Below, in pieces: positions 31,880-44,455 of a stretch of DNA of 64,000 nt. Each line of letters begins with the position of its first letter. The stretch's first letter is position 1. Origin of the DNA: Prorocentrum cordatum (taxonomy: Eukaryota; Sar; Dinophyceae; Prorocentrales; Prorocentraceae); assembly GCA_963575745.1 (NCBI GenBank), contig CAUYUJ010018467.1:103501-167500 (forward strand), written 5' to 3'. The notes beneath the pieces were generated by a model. The model did no database searches, was not told where the DNA came from, and saw only the letters and a list, made by a program, of their open reading frames with translations. Both the position numbers and the translations under genes were made by a program.

Positions 31880-32795
31880 CCCTTGGCCGCCGAGAATGGC
31901 ACCATCCACTATAGGTTGCACCTGAGGTTGCGCTCTCTGCGACCGAGCATAAAACCGTCTCCTATTGGTTGCACCATAGGTTGCGCCCTCAGCCGCCGAG
32001 AAAAAAAAACGTCTCCTATCAGTTGCGCCATAGGTTGCGCCCTCGGCGGCCGATAATACAACCGTCTCCTGTTGGTTGCGCAAAAGGTTGTGCCCTCGGC
32101 GGCTGAGAATAAAACCGTCTCTGAGTGGTTGCTCCATAGGTTGCGTCCTAAACCGTCTCTCACTGGTTGCGCCATAGGTTGCGCCCTCGGGGGTCGATGA
32201 TGAACCCGTCTCCGATAGGTTGCGCCATAGGTTGCGCCCTCGGCCGCCAACAAAAACACCGTCTCCTATTGGTTGCGCCATAAGTTGCGCCCTCGGCCGC
32301 CAATAATAAAACCATCTCCTATCGGTTGCGCCCTCTGCGGCTGAAAATCAAGCCGTTCCCTTTCGGTTGCACCAAAGCTTGCGCCGTCGGCGACCGAAAA
32401 TAAAAACGTCTCCAATCGGTTGGGCCATATGTTGCGCCCTCGGCGGCCGAGAATAAAACCGTCTCCGATTGGTTGCGCCATAAGTTGCGCCCTCGGCCGC
32501 CACTAATTAAATCGTCTCCTGTCGGTTGCGCCGTAGGTTGTGCCCTCGGCGGTCGAGAATAAAACCGTCTCCTGTTGGTTGCGCCATAGGTTGCGCCCTC
32601 GGCGGTCGAGAATAAAACCGTCTCCTATCGGTTGCGCCATAGGTCGCGCCCTCGGCGGCCGAGAATAACACCTTCTCCGATTGGTTGCGCCAAAAGTTGC
32701 GACCATAGATTGCGCCCTCGGCCACCAAATTAAACTGTCTGTTATTGGTTACGCCACAGGTTGCGCCCTCTTCCGCCGAGTAAAACCGTCGAGTG
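31880..32795 (+). repeat. ~53-bp satellite, about 17 units
   Basis: Each unit reads roughly AAACCGTCTCCTATTGGTTG, CGCCATAGGTTGCGCCCTCG and GCGGCCGAGAAT. The CCGTCTCC marker recurs at 52-54 bp spacing from 31955 to about 32672, with two shortened units near 32152 and 32350. Frames crossing it give GATYGATNRRRF repeats and are not treated as genes. Confidence 0.92.
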
Positions 32796-32811
32796 ACGAG
32801 TGCGACCAGTC

Positions 32812-32888
32812 AGTTCAGTTCAGTTCAGTTCAATTCAGTTCAATCAGCCTAGTTTAGTCCAAGCCAGTCTGGTCCAGTCCAGTCAGTT
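32812..32888 (+). repeat. (CAGTT)n-type pentanucleotide repeat
   Basis: CAGTTCAGTTCAGTTCAGTT is followed by variants (CAATTCAGTT, GTCCAGTCCAGTCAG). It directly follows the ~53-bp satellite. Confidence 0.82.
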
Positions 32889-34985
32889 TACCTCGCGAGA
32901 AACAAATTCGGGCTACGCCCGAAAATACGGCCTCCAGATGAGCCCCAAAAGGGGGATCCCGAACTGATGAACTGATGCTCCGGACACGTCCTTCAAATAT
33001 TGCCCCGAAACCGCCAGCAAGAGGCCTCGAGATGCCCCTGAGAGGCCAGTCTCCTCGTCCTTCCCTCCTACCTTTCTCTCTCTCCTCGCCACTCCTTCCC
33101 TCCATCCTCCCTGCTCCCCTCGCCCGGGGGAGGAGGGGGAGGGGGCAGGAAGGGAACATGACGAGGATGAGGAGGAGGAGAAGGAGGAGGACACGAGGAA
33201 AGCAAATGAGGACAGGACTGACCTGGAGGAGCAGGAAGCAGAAAGGAAGAGAAAGAAGAGAGCAGGAGGAGCGGGACGAGGAGAGACGAGGAGGGCGGGG
33301 GAAGCAGGCCAATGAGCAAGAGGATGATGATGATGATGATGATGAGGAGGAGGAGGAGGAGGAGGAGGAGGAGAGCAGATGGAGCAGGAGGAGGAGGGGA
33401 GCGCTAGAGGGAGTATCGCGCCTCCTCCTCCTCCGCGATGCTCGGCAGGAGCTCCTGCGGCGCAGTGGGGTTTGGGGGGGGGCCTCTCAAACCCCCTTCT
33501 CCTGGAGCCAGGGGGAAGAACGAGAGAGAGAGGGAGGGTAGGAAAACTAGTAGGAGTAGGGGCAAGCCGGGTTCAGCGAGTCAGAAGGCCCCGCCTACTC
33601 CCGCCAGCCCTGCCACAGCATAAGAAGGCATTCTGGCACAACTCAATATTAGGATTGGAACGCGTTCCCACCACGCAAAGGGAAGGCGCTCGTGCATAGA
33701 CCCGCTTCCGACGACGTAGGGAAGAGAAAGCTACGCCGACCGCGCAAGGGCAGGAACGGCAAAACTTCAGATGGGCGCGGCGAAGACGAAGCACGCGCCG
33801 CGCTGACACAACACTGACACGTTCACGCACAAGCCGCGCGGCGCTTTGGGCGAGGTCGGCATTTCGCCCGCTCTCGCGCGGCCCCGCTGAGACTGTCGCT
33901 GTCGCGCGACTCGGCAAAAGAGCCATGCGCCGCGCCCGCGGTGGAATGCCACGTCGCTCACAAGCGGTGGCCCCCCCAAAAAAATCGCGAGTCTAAAAGG
34001 TGCGCCGCGTCGAAGCGGGAGCGCCACTTCCAGGCGAAATCTGGACGGCGCCGTGGCGAAAGCGACATTTACGCCAACTTGCGCGTCGACGAAATTGCGC
34101 GCGAACGAAATGTGCGCAGCGCTCAAGCAGGAGCTCAGATCTACAGAGCAAGGAGCGCAACGCCAAGGCGAGAGCGACACTTCGGCCTTTCGCGCGAGAT
34201 GCGCGCCCCGTGCCATTACTGCCACGCAGTTTGCAACATGGGCGACATCATGTCCATGTTGAGAGGAATCAAGCATATCTTTCTCGCTTGGGGTACGTAT
34301 GATGTGACCGCCAGGATCTGGACGCTATCGGCCAGCTAGGTGGCAGAGTATGAGTATAGACCAATGTGAAATAAGGATCGGAGCAGGAGTAGGAGGAGAA
34401 GGAGGAGGAGGCGAAGACGGATGATGACGAGGATGTAGGACGAGCAGGGAGGAGGCAGGAGAAAGTGAAAAAAGGAGGCAGGACAGAGGAGGCGGAGGTA
34501 AGAGGAACGGGGAAGAACAAGGAGGATGGGCCTTTGCGCCGCGTGCCGTCAGACGGCCATCCTCTCGACAGGGGGAGGGACGGCACTGCCCAATCTTGCC
34601 CTGAAGAACCTCGGGAAGGAGGCGACGCCCAATGCCTGCGAGGAGCCCAGGGGAGAGCCGGGGGAACAACACAATGTGCCCTGACAGCCTGGCAGACTGG
34701 GAGGTCCCGTGGAGTGCGGGGCCTCGGGATCCAGTGGGGACCTCGCGGCTCACTGGGGGCTGCGAAGTGCGCAATTGTCGCCACTGTCGCGGGAGGAGGA
34801 GGAGGAGGAGGAGGTCCCGCGCTCCGACTGTCAATCTGATGACCGCCATCGACGGAGACCGCGAGACTGGCAGGGGAAAGCACAGCTAGCACTTCTTGGC
34901 CGCGCAGCTTGTCACCACTCTGGGAGGAGCCGTGCGCGGACGGCACGGGAGGATGAGGAGGGGAGCGAGGGGGAGGAGAATGGGG
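32889..34985. other. Purine-rich and low-complexity DNA without recognisable gene
   Basis: GGA/GAT-rich runs lie at 33140-33420, 34380-34500 and 34795-34815. The part 33680-34300 is CG-rich with recurring GCGACACTTCGGCC-like segments and no clear period. I see no domain. Confidence 0.5.
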
Positions 34986-35009
34986 TAACGAGGGTAGGAA
35001 ATCGGGGCG

Positions 35010-35188
35010 CGCAAAAATGGATTAGCGATCCATGGATTTGGCACGCGGTCGCCAAATCCATGGATCGGGGGAGGTGCCCTCCCCAAAATGCGGTCGGTGC
35101 CGCCTCTCTCGGCGGCGGAAATCCGCGAGTCCTATGGAAACCAGACCCGTCGCTAATCCACGCCCCGTTAATCCATGTTTGCGACCGC
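35010..35188 (+). mobile_element. Foldback (MITE-like) element with a perfect inner palindrome
   Basis: A perfect 17-bp inverted repeat (CGATCCATGGATTTGGC at 35026 and its complement at 35051) encloses an 8-bp loop. The outer ends GCAAAAATGGATTAGCG and the complement of CGTTAATCCATGTTTGC form a second, imperfect inverted repeat about 180 bp apart. There is no coding capacity. Confidence 0.7.
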
Positions 35189-35239
35189 CTGAGAAAGGAG
35201 GAAACCTGAGGTGGGGGGAGGGGTCCCAACCACCCCCAC

Positions 35240-35440
35240 GCCTCGCCGCTCCTCGTCACCCCTCCCCTTCTCCCCGTCCTCGTGTTGCTCCTTCTAGCTT
35301 GCCCAGACCCATCCCTCCCTCCCCTCTTCGCTTCCGTTCTCCTCAACCTTCACCCCTCCGCCCCTTCCTCAGGATCTTCTCCTCCTCCTCCTCCTCCCCC
35401 TCGTCCTCTTCATCCCTCCCTCCCTCTTCGTCCTCTGTGT
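35240..35440 (+). repeat. Degenerate TCC/CCT-rich tract
   Basis: Pyrimidine-rich DNA with several TCCTCC runs near 35378-35400. It encodes Ser/Pro-rich text in the plus frames. Confidence 0.7.
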
Positions 35441-35714
35441 TTTTATCATGCGCACCACTCCGAAAGAGCAGAATTCCGAGGCGATAACTTGAAGTCGTCC
35501 TTGTTTTGTCTGGTCATTTCGCTTGACAGATCTTCAAACTCCTGAGAACCAGGGGCATACCTCACTCAGATCGCGACGTCACAACCCAATAGCACAGCCT
35601 TATTGCCAAGCATGTTCTTATACAGCCTTTTAGGATCATATGGGGTGTTCAAAGATTCTGCGCACATTCGTAAAAATCATGTTCGCCTAAGACATCCTCG
35701 CAACATCGATTCCC

Positions 35715-36480
35715 GACGTACAGCACACACGGAACACTCACACACAACAGACCATCCACACGCAACACAGGGCACATACACACCACCTGAACACAAGCAC
35801 ACACAACACAAACACACACACACGACAACCGAACAGCACGCATGACAGACACACACACACAACCGCGCACACACCTACACCGACACACACACATCCATAA
35901 CACACTCATAACACACACGCACAGCTCCTACAACACACAAGCACACTTTTTCCTCGCGGGCGCAAGCGAACGCGCAGGCACCGTGGTGAAAGGTCCGGGC
36001 CGAGAGCCGATCTAATTACACGCGCGGGCGAAGCAACACACACACACACGGAACCAACAGAAAACACACACAACAGACAACACAACAACAACACACACAC
36101 CACACACTTGATAGCTGGTGGAACGAGACGTCGTCGAACTACTGGCGCCTTGTCCCCCTTTCTTCGCTCGCGTACAGACCCTAGAAACTCTTTGCGCTTC
36201 TCACCCCTGCCCCCTGGCCGAATCGCTCGCACGCTGGCCAGCGTGAAGTCATGCCGCTGCGGATGCCGATCGCCCCCCTCAGGATTCCTACAATCTCCCC
36301 CAGTTCCGCGGACCAACGGCCGCCCCTGAGCAACAGATGCCCCACGACACACAACACACATGACATACACACAACACAACATACACAGAACACACACAAA
36401 CACAACACACAAGACACCCACCACACACGCACATCGCACGCAATGTACAGCACACACACAAACACACATATTGCACGACG
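35715..36480 (+). repeat. Imperfect (CA)n-rich region, interrupted
   Basis: ACACAC-rich runs occupy about 35715-35940, 36035-36105 and 36345-36475. Unique DNA at 35945-36030 and 36110-36340 separates them. No coding domain was found in the unique parts. Confidence 0.8.
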
Positions 36481-36609
36481 CTTTGCATGAGCCTACACAC
36501 ACGTGCCACGTGTATATCATAGTGAGGGGGGCCGCACGGTCTTACATCATCCCTGGGTGCGTGGGTGAAGTTGGTTCTGTGGTCCAGATGATGCTAGTTG
36601 TTGTTTGTC

Positions 36610-36700
36610 GTCGTCGTCGTCCACCCCACGACCCACCTGCCACCCACCCCGCCACCCACCCGCGACTGACCCTCGACCCACCCGAGACTCACCCCGCGCC
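36610..36700 (+). repeat. Diverged 10-bp minisatellite (CCACCCGCGA type)
   Basis: Units such as CCACCCGCGACTGACCCTCG are the complement type of the array at 23726-23912. Confidence 0.65.
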
Positions 36701-37560
36701 TGTGCGCGTTCTGCTTGGGTGTGTGCGTGTGTGTATAGACAGAGCCACCATGCCAGGCGGCCCAGACCCTGTATCCCCAGTAGCCGGTGCGCACTCCAGA
36801 TGGGGACAAATGGCAGTGAGTAGGGCAAGGCATCTCACTCCCGTTGGAAGCCCCATCTCCCGCAGCCAGGGCAACCCAGGACGAGTTCAGCTGCTTGCCC
36901 TGCAAATCGACCAGACCGACCAGCCCTCCAGGACCCTCCACTCGCCCGCTGTACTCGTGCACTGGGGAAACCGTCGAGCGGACAGAAGGGACGCGCGAAA
37001 CATCGTGGTACCAGACCCTGCCAACGTGCACGTCATCGCTGCCAACTTCCGCTGGCTACCGCCGCCGTCTTCTGGCGAAGATGGCCTCTATGGAACGGAA
37101 CGTATATGGGCACTTTTAATCCCAAAGATCTTGAACGAGTCTGCTAGACGTCTGGCATTCTAACGCCACCGACTGTAGCCGACGTTGCCTGAAATGCTGG
37201 AGATAGGCATCCCCAAGGACCGCGGATTCATCCTCCTGCTGCTGCTCCGTTTGCTCCACCTCCACCTCATCCTTCTCACCATCCTCCTACAGTCCATTAT
37301 ACACTTTCCCTTCCCATTAGAAGACGTAATGCGCATGTAAAGGCCGATCCCCTCCTTCCCTTTGCCCCTCCCCCTTCTCCTCTAGCCTTCTCCTGCTCTT
37401 CCCTTTTCGCTTCCTTCTCATGCTCCTCTCCTCCTGTTCCTTTCCCCCCTTCGTTGTTCCTCCACCCTCATGGTGAGGAGAAGGAGGGAAGGGGGAGGAG
37501 AGGAGGGAGAAGGAGGAGGGAGGAGGAGGAGGAGGGAGGAAATTGAGGAAGCGGTGGGGA
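36701..37560. other. Unassigned; possible short coding exon on the minus strand
   Basis: The minus-strand frame 37031-36594 includes a protein-like run (GRVEGPGGLVGLVDLQGKQL) before low-complexity text. I could not assign a family and saw no convincing splice pair, so it is not called as a gene. Confidence 0.3.
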
Positions 37561-37562
37561 CA

Positions 37563-38038
<476 letters not shown>

Positions 38039-38039
38039 C

Positions 38040-38520
38040 CTCCTCCTTCGAGGGGGGACGCGGCGCTCCTCCCCAAGGCTGAGGCGGTGCCTGGCGCGGG
38101 CGGCGGTGGAGAGGGGCGGGGGGGGGGGGCGGCGGCCCGAGGAGGCGAAGCGCTCGGCGCGGTGGCCGGCTGCCGCCCCCGGGAGGCAAGGCGGGGAGGA
38201 CGAGGAGGGAATGATTCCCTCCTCGTCCACCCCATGGTTTTGGTATTTCCATTGTTTTCCAAAGGTTTTGGTATCCCCTGGGAGTGCCACAACCATGGGG
38301 AACAGCATGAGACGCACATCAGCGTACTGAGCAAAAGCACGGGACTTACGATGCCTCATAGCGCGGCCCAGCCTCCAGCCTCCAGGCACACACACACACA
38401 CACACTGCAAAACAAAGCATGCAATCGACCGCCCACTTAGGGAGCACGGCAGGAGATATCCGTGCGACAACTGGGCAGGACGAGGAGGGAGCAGAACAAC
38501 AGACGGCTGCAACTCTCGGA
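38040..38520. other. No recognisable gene; short (CA)9 run
   Basis: A (CA)9 run lies near 38388-38405. The rest shows only shadow frames. A nearly palindromic pair CCATGGTTTTGGTATTTCC and GGTTTTGGTATCCCCTGGG lies at 38231-38285. Confidence 0.45.
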
Positions 38521-38521
38521 G

Positions 38522-38650
38522 GTTCATGCGGAATTCTTTGGTCGGCGCTGGACCCCACTGCCGTGGCGCGCCAGGGGTGGGGCCAGAGGCGCCGCCAGGA
38601 GGGCCCAGTGACGATCCAACAGGTACAAGCAGAGCTCCGAAATGATGTGG
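38522..38650 (+). repeat. Relative of the inverted-repeat element at 27758
   Basis: It shares GCGCTGGACCCC, GCGCGCCAGG, AGGCGCCGCCAGGAGGGCCC and GATCCAA with 27790-27885. The inverted ends are not recognisable, so this is a diverged or internal copy. Confidence 0.6.
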
Positions 38651-38869
38651 TTGTGTATTCGTAGTTCTCCCTCGGAAGGTGAGAGAGGACGGAGGTGGGG
38701 GTGAGGGCAGGAGGGAGGGGGGGTGCTGGGAAGAGGGCGATGGGGATAGGGAATGAGGGGGCGAGGAGGAAAACGAGAAGAAGGAGGAGGAGGAGGACGG
38801 TGGGAGCGAGGAAGCGTTTCTCTCTCCCTCCTCTTCCTGTCGTTTCCCCTCCTCCCCCTTCCTGCCGTT

Positions 38870-39032
38870 CTCCTCCTCCTCCCCTCCCTCCTCCTCCTCC
38901 TCCTCCTCCTCCTCCTCCTCCTCTCCTCCTCCTCCCTCCTCCTCCTCCTCCTCCTCCTCCTCCTTTTCCTCCTCCTCCTCCTTTTCCTCCTCCTCCTCCT
39001 CCTCCTCCTCCTGCTCCTCCTCCCATTGCTCC
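38870..39032 (+). repeat. (TCC)n microsatellite
   Basis: Several TCC runs separated by TTT and CCC interruptions extend over about 160 bp. Confidence 0.92.
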
Positions 39033-40686
39033 TCCGTTTCTTCACTGCCTAACCGGCACCTTCGTGCTATCCTGCGCCTGCCGCTTTCGGCTGCACCGGC
39101 GATTGCCATCCTCCTAATCCTCACCTGCCCCTCCTCATCCCTCCCGTTCTCTTCGTCGTACGCCTCTTCCTCCTCACCCCGCACATATATTTCCTCGCAG
39201 GTCCCCCTCCTCATATCCTTCCTCTGCTCCTCTTCACTCTGGGAGTTCTTCGTCGGTAGATTCTGGTGTTCGCCTCATGGGCTGATCTGGCGCTGTCCAC
39301 ATGGCACTCGACAGTCACGTCTCGCAGAACACGAAATGCCAAATCCTTGCACATTTGCGAAATTCTGCGCCGCAGAACACCATTCAAAAGTTGTTCGCTG
39401 AACGGTGGGCCTTGAACATCAGAACGACCCTTGGCCATGGGCATCTAGGGGCGTAACCTTGGGCAATTTTTGTTGCGCATGTCCGCTACGAAGGGGTCGT
39501 GACGTGAATGGTGGGTACCCATGATGGCCAGAAGTACAGCAGAAGTGGCGATCGCGGCAGAATTACCCATTGCGCACTCATGTGGCAAGCCCCCGCCCTC
39601 TCCCCCACCTAGTATCCACGCCGTCTTTTGTCCCCCATGGCGCGGCTTCATCGTTTCTTGGTGCGCGCGCCTTCCATGCCACCGTCTCGTATGTCTTCCT
39701 GGATGCTCCCAATCTCCATGACGAAGTCTTGACAACACGGAGGCTGTAGCGCCCGCGCCATGCCAGTCCTGAAGGGCCTGGCCACTGGAAGCACGCGCGG
39801 CTGAGGGAGAGGGCGAGAAGGGAAGGCAAGGAGAAATACTGACATGAACACTGACCAAATGGGGGCAGGTGCCCCCTAGTCCGAAGACGCATTTCCGAGC
39901 TCACACATCCAGGCGAACGCGACCACGGCAGTCGGGGAACCGAAACCAAATGTAGCCTCGGAACCGCCGAGCCCCGCAATAAACGAAGGGCAGCCGCAGC
40001 AACGGAACGGCCAGCGGGTGCGTCCTGACCGCCGAAGGCGGCGGTCGCTACCCTCCCCGGAGCCGAAGGACGAGAGCCGCGACGTCCAGGCTCCCATCTG
40101 CGCTGCGCGCGGGCCTGACGCGGCGCCGACCCGAGCGTGAACCCTGCCAAATGACGCCCCCCCGCCGAAGTCTGGACCGCCGGGTCCTCAGACGAGGGGC
40201 CACGGGCCCCTGGCATGGGCCACATCCAGGCCCTCCCCCGTTCCTGGCCTGCCGAAACGTGAGAGATCCCACATCACTTGGAAATACCTCCGCACCTCCC
40301 CGCGATGCTGGGGGAGATCCGCCCGCACGGCACCGTGGCCGTTGGAAACCCAGGGGCCTCCGAGGCCCGGCCACGCCTTCGGCGGGCGCTGACGGGGAGG
40401 TTGTGGCAGTGGAAGGGGGAGGGGCATCACCAGGCAGGCTGACCCCCGTCCACACCTTCGAAAAGCCTCGCCCCCGCCTCCAACCAAACCCCGCGGGGAC
40501 CGTCCAAACCCTGGGGGCCTAATACCTCGAGAGTGACCTCCGAGGCCCCATCAATCTCATGAGAATCCATGAGCCCGGACTCCGCGAACACTTGCCATCC
40601 TGTGGTTGCAACAACCATGCTCCCGAACCATTGGATGAAACAACAAAAACATGCTGCGTCGTGGTCTGCCGCAGCATAGCTCCTAC
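39033..40686. other. No recognisable gene
   Basis: This unique-looking stretch lies downstream (minus strand) of a possible RNase H relic. If that relic is a LINE, an endonuclease would be expected here, but no DxNxxxG or NT(W) motif was found. Confidence 0.4.
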
Positions 40687-41349
40687 CTAGGCATCTATGC
40701 CAGCACCTGCATATTCACGAGTCAACCACACATGCTCATCAGGGAGCGAGTCGCCCTCTGATTGGTGACTCTTCACCTTAATCACATGAGCGCAACGGCC
40801 CGCGCCACCACCGCTCCCCACGCCATTCACGCCAGAAGTGCTGTCTGGCTTGCGTCGCAGACAGGCCAGCCCCAGGATCCCGAGAACACGTGATAAAAGC
40901 GGCACTGTCTGAGTACACTTGCAAGGGGTTGCCGCGATCCCACTCGCAATGGGTGCCCCACCCCCCTCAAAAAACACGTCTTCTCCGTCCCTCGCCTGCT
41001 GCAGCGCGATCCCATTGCAAGCTCCCACGACAGCGCGTGCCTGGTCAATCAGCGCAGTCGAAAAAACTGCGCGACCGATTCCTGACCCAGCGGCGCAATG
41101 CGCCGACCAGTCGGCAACGCGCATCTCCCGAGAAGCGCCAGTCAGCAGGCCCCCCCTCACACCAACCCTTGACATCAGGCTCGGCCCGGGGAAAACACCA
41201 GCGGGGGAAATGGTAGAGGCATTTGCGGAACAAATCTCCACGTGCCTCGCTCCAGCCGCAAACCCTCCAGCAGCTCCTCGAAGAGAGGGTGGGCATGCCT
41301 CCCTGCGCACTCGTTCGAGGCACGGGCTCTGATATAACCGGCGACGCAA
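40687..41349 (-). pseudogene. Possible RNase H-like relic of a second LINE
   Basis: Near its end the frame reads HVIKVKSHQSEGDSLPDEHV followed by WLTREYAGAGIDA. That resembles the last strand and helix of RNase H domains (KxH, then GN-x-AD), with the GN-AD residues altered. Upstream, residues around ARAVVGACNGIALQQARDGE fit a helix. No first-strand Asp could be placed. I consider it a weak relic. Confidence 0.4.
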
Positions 41350-43570
41350 GGTCCCCCGCTAAGCTGGAAGAATCCAAGTGGAGCCTCCAATGCGGTTTCA
41401 AATGATAGCCGAATGTTGGCCCCAGGTTTCGCTAGCCGCAGTGCTGAACAAACGCTCGAGAGAACTCCAGCGCACCTGGATCACACAGGCCCCCGTCACA
41501 CAGCCCAGACTCCAGAGGCACGAGGCAGCCGACGATGTTTCACGCGCAAGGCCACACAGAAAGCCCGCGCCAAAATCAAGCGCGGAGTACGCCTGTCCAA
41601 AAATATCAAGCGATATGAAGAAGTTGATAATATCCCGATCCTTGGAAACGCTACGCGGACGGCCAGCGATGTGCCCGCGCGCTGGGCCCAGGGCCTGGCC
41701 TTCGTAGGCACCGCGCGACCAAGTCCAAAATGCTGCCAGGGCCCATCGTGTCACGACTTCCACCGAGTGGGCGACAAGCGGACCACGTTGGGCCCCGCGC
41801 TGGGCGGCTCGCTAACGCGATCCTGCCGGGGCACACTTGGGCAAGAGACCCTCGGCCCCGGAGGCCCTGGAGGCCGCTATTCTGAGGCCGTGCAACTTTC
41901 GGCCCGTAATGCCCGTGACAGCCACGCACCAGAAGTGCCGCGGCCGTCGGAAACCTCCTCATGACGGCGTTCACCTAGACTCCTGCTTCGCGCAAATTCC
42001 CGCACCTTGGCTAAGACGCGCCCGTATTTCGGAATGCGCTCGTTCTGCGCTGAGACCCGCCTGCCCGAGCCGTCGTTGGCATCCGTGCCTCAACGCCTGG
42101 CTCCTACAGTGTCCTACGGATCTGTCCGCTTCGGGCCAAATCCAGCGCTCGTTCAGGCTGGGCGCTGCTGGAACGCTCGAACAGGCCAGATGCACAGTCT
42201 CGTCCGAATTGGTGCGCAAGTTCTCGGTCGCTAACCCACGGACTAGGCCCATGAGCGCAGCGAAATCTGGGTGGACGCCCGGTTAAAACAGCCCCATTGC
42301 CCGGGGCCGCACATCACCCGCAATGTCATGCAACCTGGCCCCTGGAAGCTGGCGCTGCAGCCTGCGGACTGGAGCGTGGACCAGCCCCTTGGCCAACGCA
42401 GAAGCCGCGCCGCAGCCCGCCGCGAAAGTCCCGCCGGCATGAACCACCCCTGACAATGCCGACTGCCATGCCGGGCCCCTTGTCTAGGGTTTAGGCACTC
42501 TTGCGGGCGCTGCGGCCGCCTGTGCGGGGGGGGCGCGTGTATTCGAAACTCCCGCGCGCAACTCTTCGCGCGAGACGTGCTCGTATCCAATCGAAAAGGT
42601 CTAGCATGCCGCTCGCAGCGGAGAAACGCCCGCAGCTGAGAAGCCCTTCGGCTCAGACGGTCGCTGCAGCAAGTTGCGCGCGTGACAGGGCCTGTCGCGC
42701 GCGCGTCCAGAGTCCCCGCGGATCGCCGCACCCGCCGCGCTCTTCCCTGGGCGTCTGGAGACGGGCCGACGAAGCCGCGGCCGCGCGCGACACCGCAGAG
42801 ACTGCAGCGCGATCGGCCTGGCGTCACCTGGAGGGCTGGGTTTGCTGCGAACAAATGCTGGGAACATCCGCGAACTGCACTCTTGGGGCGCCCTCCCCCA
42901 CGCGCGCAGAATGTCAGGAACGAAACGCGCGATCGCCAGCTGGGAACTGCGCAACCTGCCTCGGCCACCGACTGCCCAAGCCGAGCCCGGCACGCAGTTG
43001 CTAGCTCGCGCTGCATCTGAGGCATCGAGAGTCAGCGGCGGCGGCGGCGTTTGAGGGCCAGGCGCCCGCCTGCCCAGCGGTCTCCAGCGACCGACTCCGC
43101 CGGGCGGGTTCTGCTCTGCAGCTGCTTGAAGGCCCCAGTTTTTGGGGTGCCCCATCGCGGGCTCTACCTGGCTGAACCCATCGCGGCTGCCACTGCTGGA
43201 AGATGGCGCCGGGAGCTTGCGACCCCGCCGCAGGCTGCCAGGGGTGCCTGGACTTATCTGACGTCGCAACGCGAACTGCTCGCTCTGCGGGCGTTCGCGA
43301 TGCGTATTGAAGACATCTGGCAGACAATGCAAATCCAGAGTGCTCTGCGTCTGGCCCAGGGAGAGGAGGTCGGACAATTGCTTCCAGGGCGCCTTGGCCA
43401 AATTCAGGAGGGGCCGGCGTCTGGCCAGCTACCTGCCTCGATGCTGCTGCAGGTGCCTCTCTGACGACTCGGCGCTGCGCGGCCGGGCTCTCCCCGGGGC
43501 GCGCGGGCGGAGAGCCGCCGCGTGAAACCTCGCCACCTGCGATGCTCTGCAAAGGTGCGCTACTTGAGCG
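41350..43570. other. Unassigned GC-rich DNA
   Basis: Several frames on both strands are open over 300-800 bp because of high GC. One plus-strand frame near 43220-43460 (AFAMRIEDIWQTMQIQSALR) and its minus-strand counterpart both look protein-like, so coding direction cannot be decided. Confidence 0.4.
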
Positions 43571-44455
43571 AGCGCCAGAAGCCCCTGGCCCGACCCTGTC
43601 GCGAATTGCGACTCGAGCCGAGCAAATCGCGACGACCCGCGCGGCAGGCCTCGCCTTCGCCACCTGCGAGCGCGCGCCTGCCCGAGATCCCGCGGGAGCA
43701 CCGCCCCCGCTTCCTTGGGGGCCTGCTGGGGGCGGAGCCCGCGCGGGCCAGATGCCTCGCCTAAGCCTTACGTAGGCGAGGCATCTTGCCCCGTGATCCC
43801 GGCAGCTCGCCCCGGACCCTTCAGCGCGACTCGGGCGGAAGAGTGCGCCTGGATACGCGCCCCTCCAAGTGCCTCCACGCTGCTTACAAAAGAGGCAAGC
43901 AGCTCACTACAGACTCCGGAATAAATGTCCCTCGCAAGCAGCCCCGCGCGCGGGGCCCCCGTCTGCGGGGTGGCCCCATCTGGCCCTGGAGCCCACCCCA
44001 CGACCCCATGCGGAAACTTTTCCCAGAACTCCCGGAGCCAGCCGTGGCCCATCAAGACCTCCCAGGAAACTCAGCAACTCAGTTGGCAGGCCAATGTTAC
44101 CCTCGACGCCCGCTGATGTGATCAGTTCCAAAAAAACACGGTAGAGCGGGCCCCCTTGCCCGACTTTGTTGCACGTCACCACGCGGGCCCTTGCATTGGA
44201 CACTTGTTTGTCACTAGACTGTGGCAGGGCGCTGCCGGCAACCGACTAATTAAGCACTGCCGCGCTGCACAGAGGGCTCCTCCATCCCGCGACCTCTGCA
44301 ACTAGAAATGAGGTGTGAAGCCCGCAGCGCCACCTCCTGCGCTGTCTTCTGTCTGTCGCGTCGCGCCCTAGCAGCGCTCGCGCCGAGCTCCAACTTGAGA
44401 CCCTCGCGCCCCAGACATCGACGACCTGGTGCTCCGCGGCGTCGAGAGGGCTCTC
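43570..44455. repeat. Segmental duplication unit X
   Basis: This block matches 46490-47430 over nearly its whole length, with stretches of high identity such as 43855-43915 against 46745-46805. On the minus strand both copies keep SELLASFVSSVEALGGARIQ. A hairpin at 43750-43786 is present only in this copy. Confidence 0.85.
43750..43786 (+). repeat. Perfect 14-bp inverted repeat hairpin
   Basis: The arms AGATGCCTCGCCTA and TAGGCGAGGCATCT enclose a 9-base loop. The corresponding place in unit X' (about 46640-46690) lacks it. Confidence 0.8.

Noticed and set aside
31880-32795. CRISPR-like array
   Set aside because: Units are contiguous, diverged satellite monomers without unique spacers of constant length, and the context is eukaryotic.
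42243-43401. Genes on either strand in the GC-rich stretch
   Set aside because: Open frames overlap on both strands with similar quality, so neither direction can be supported.
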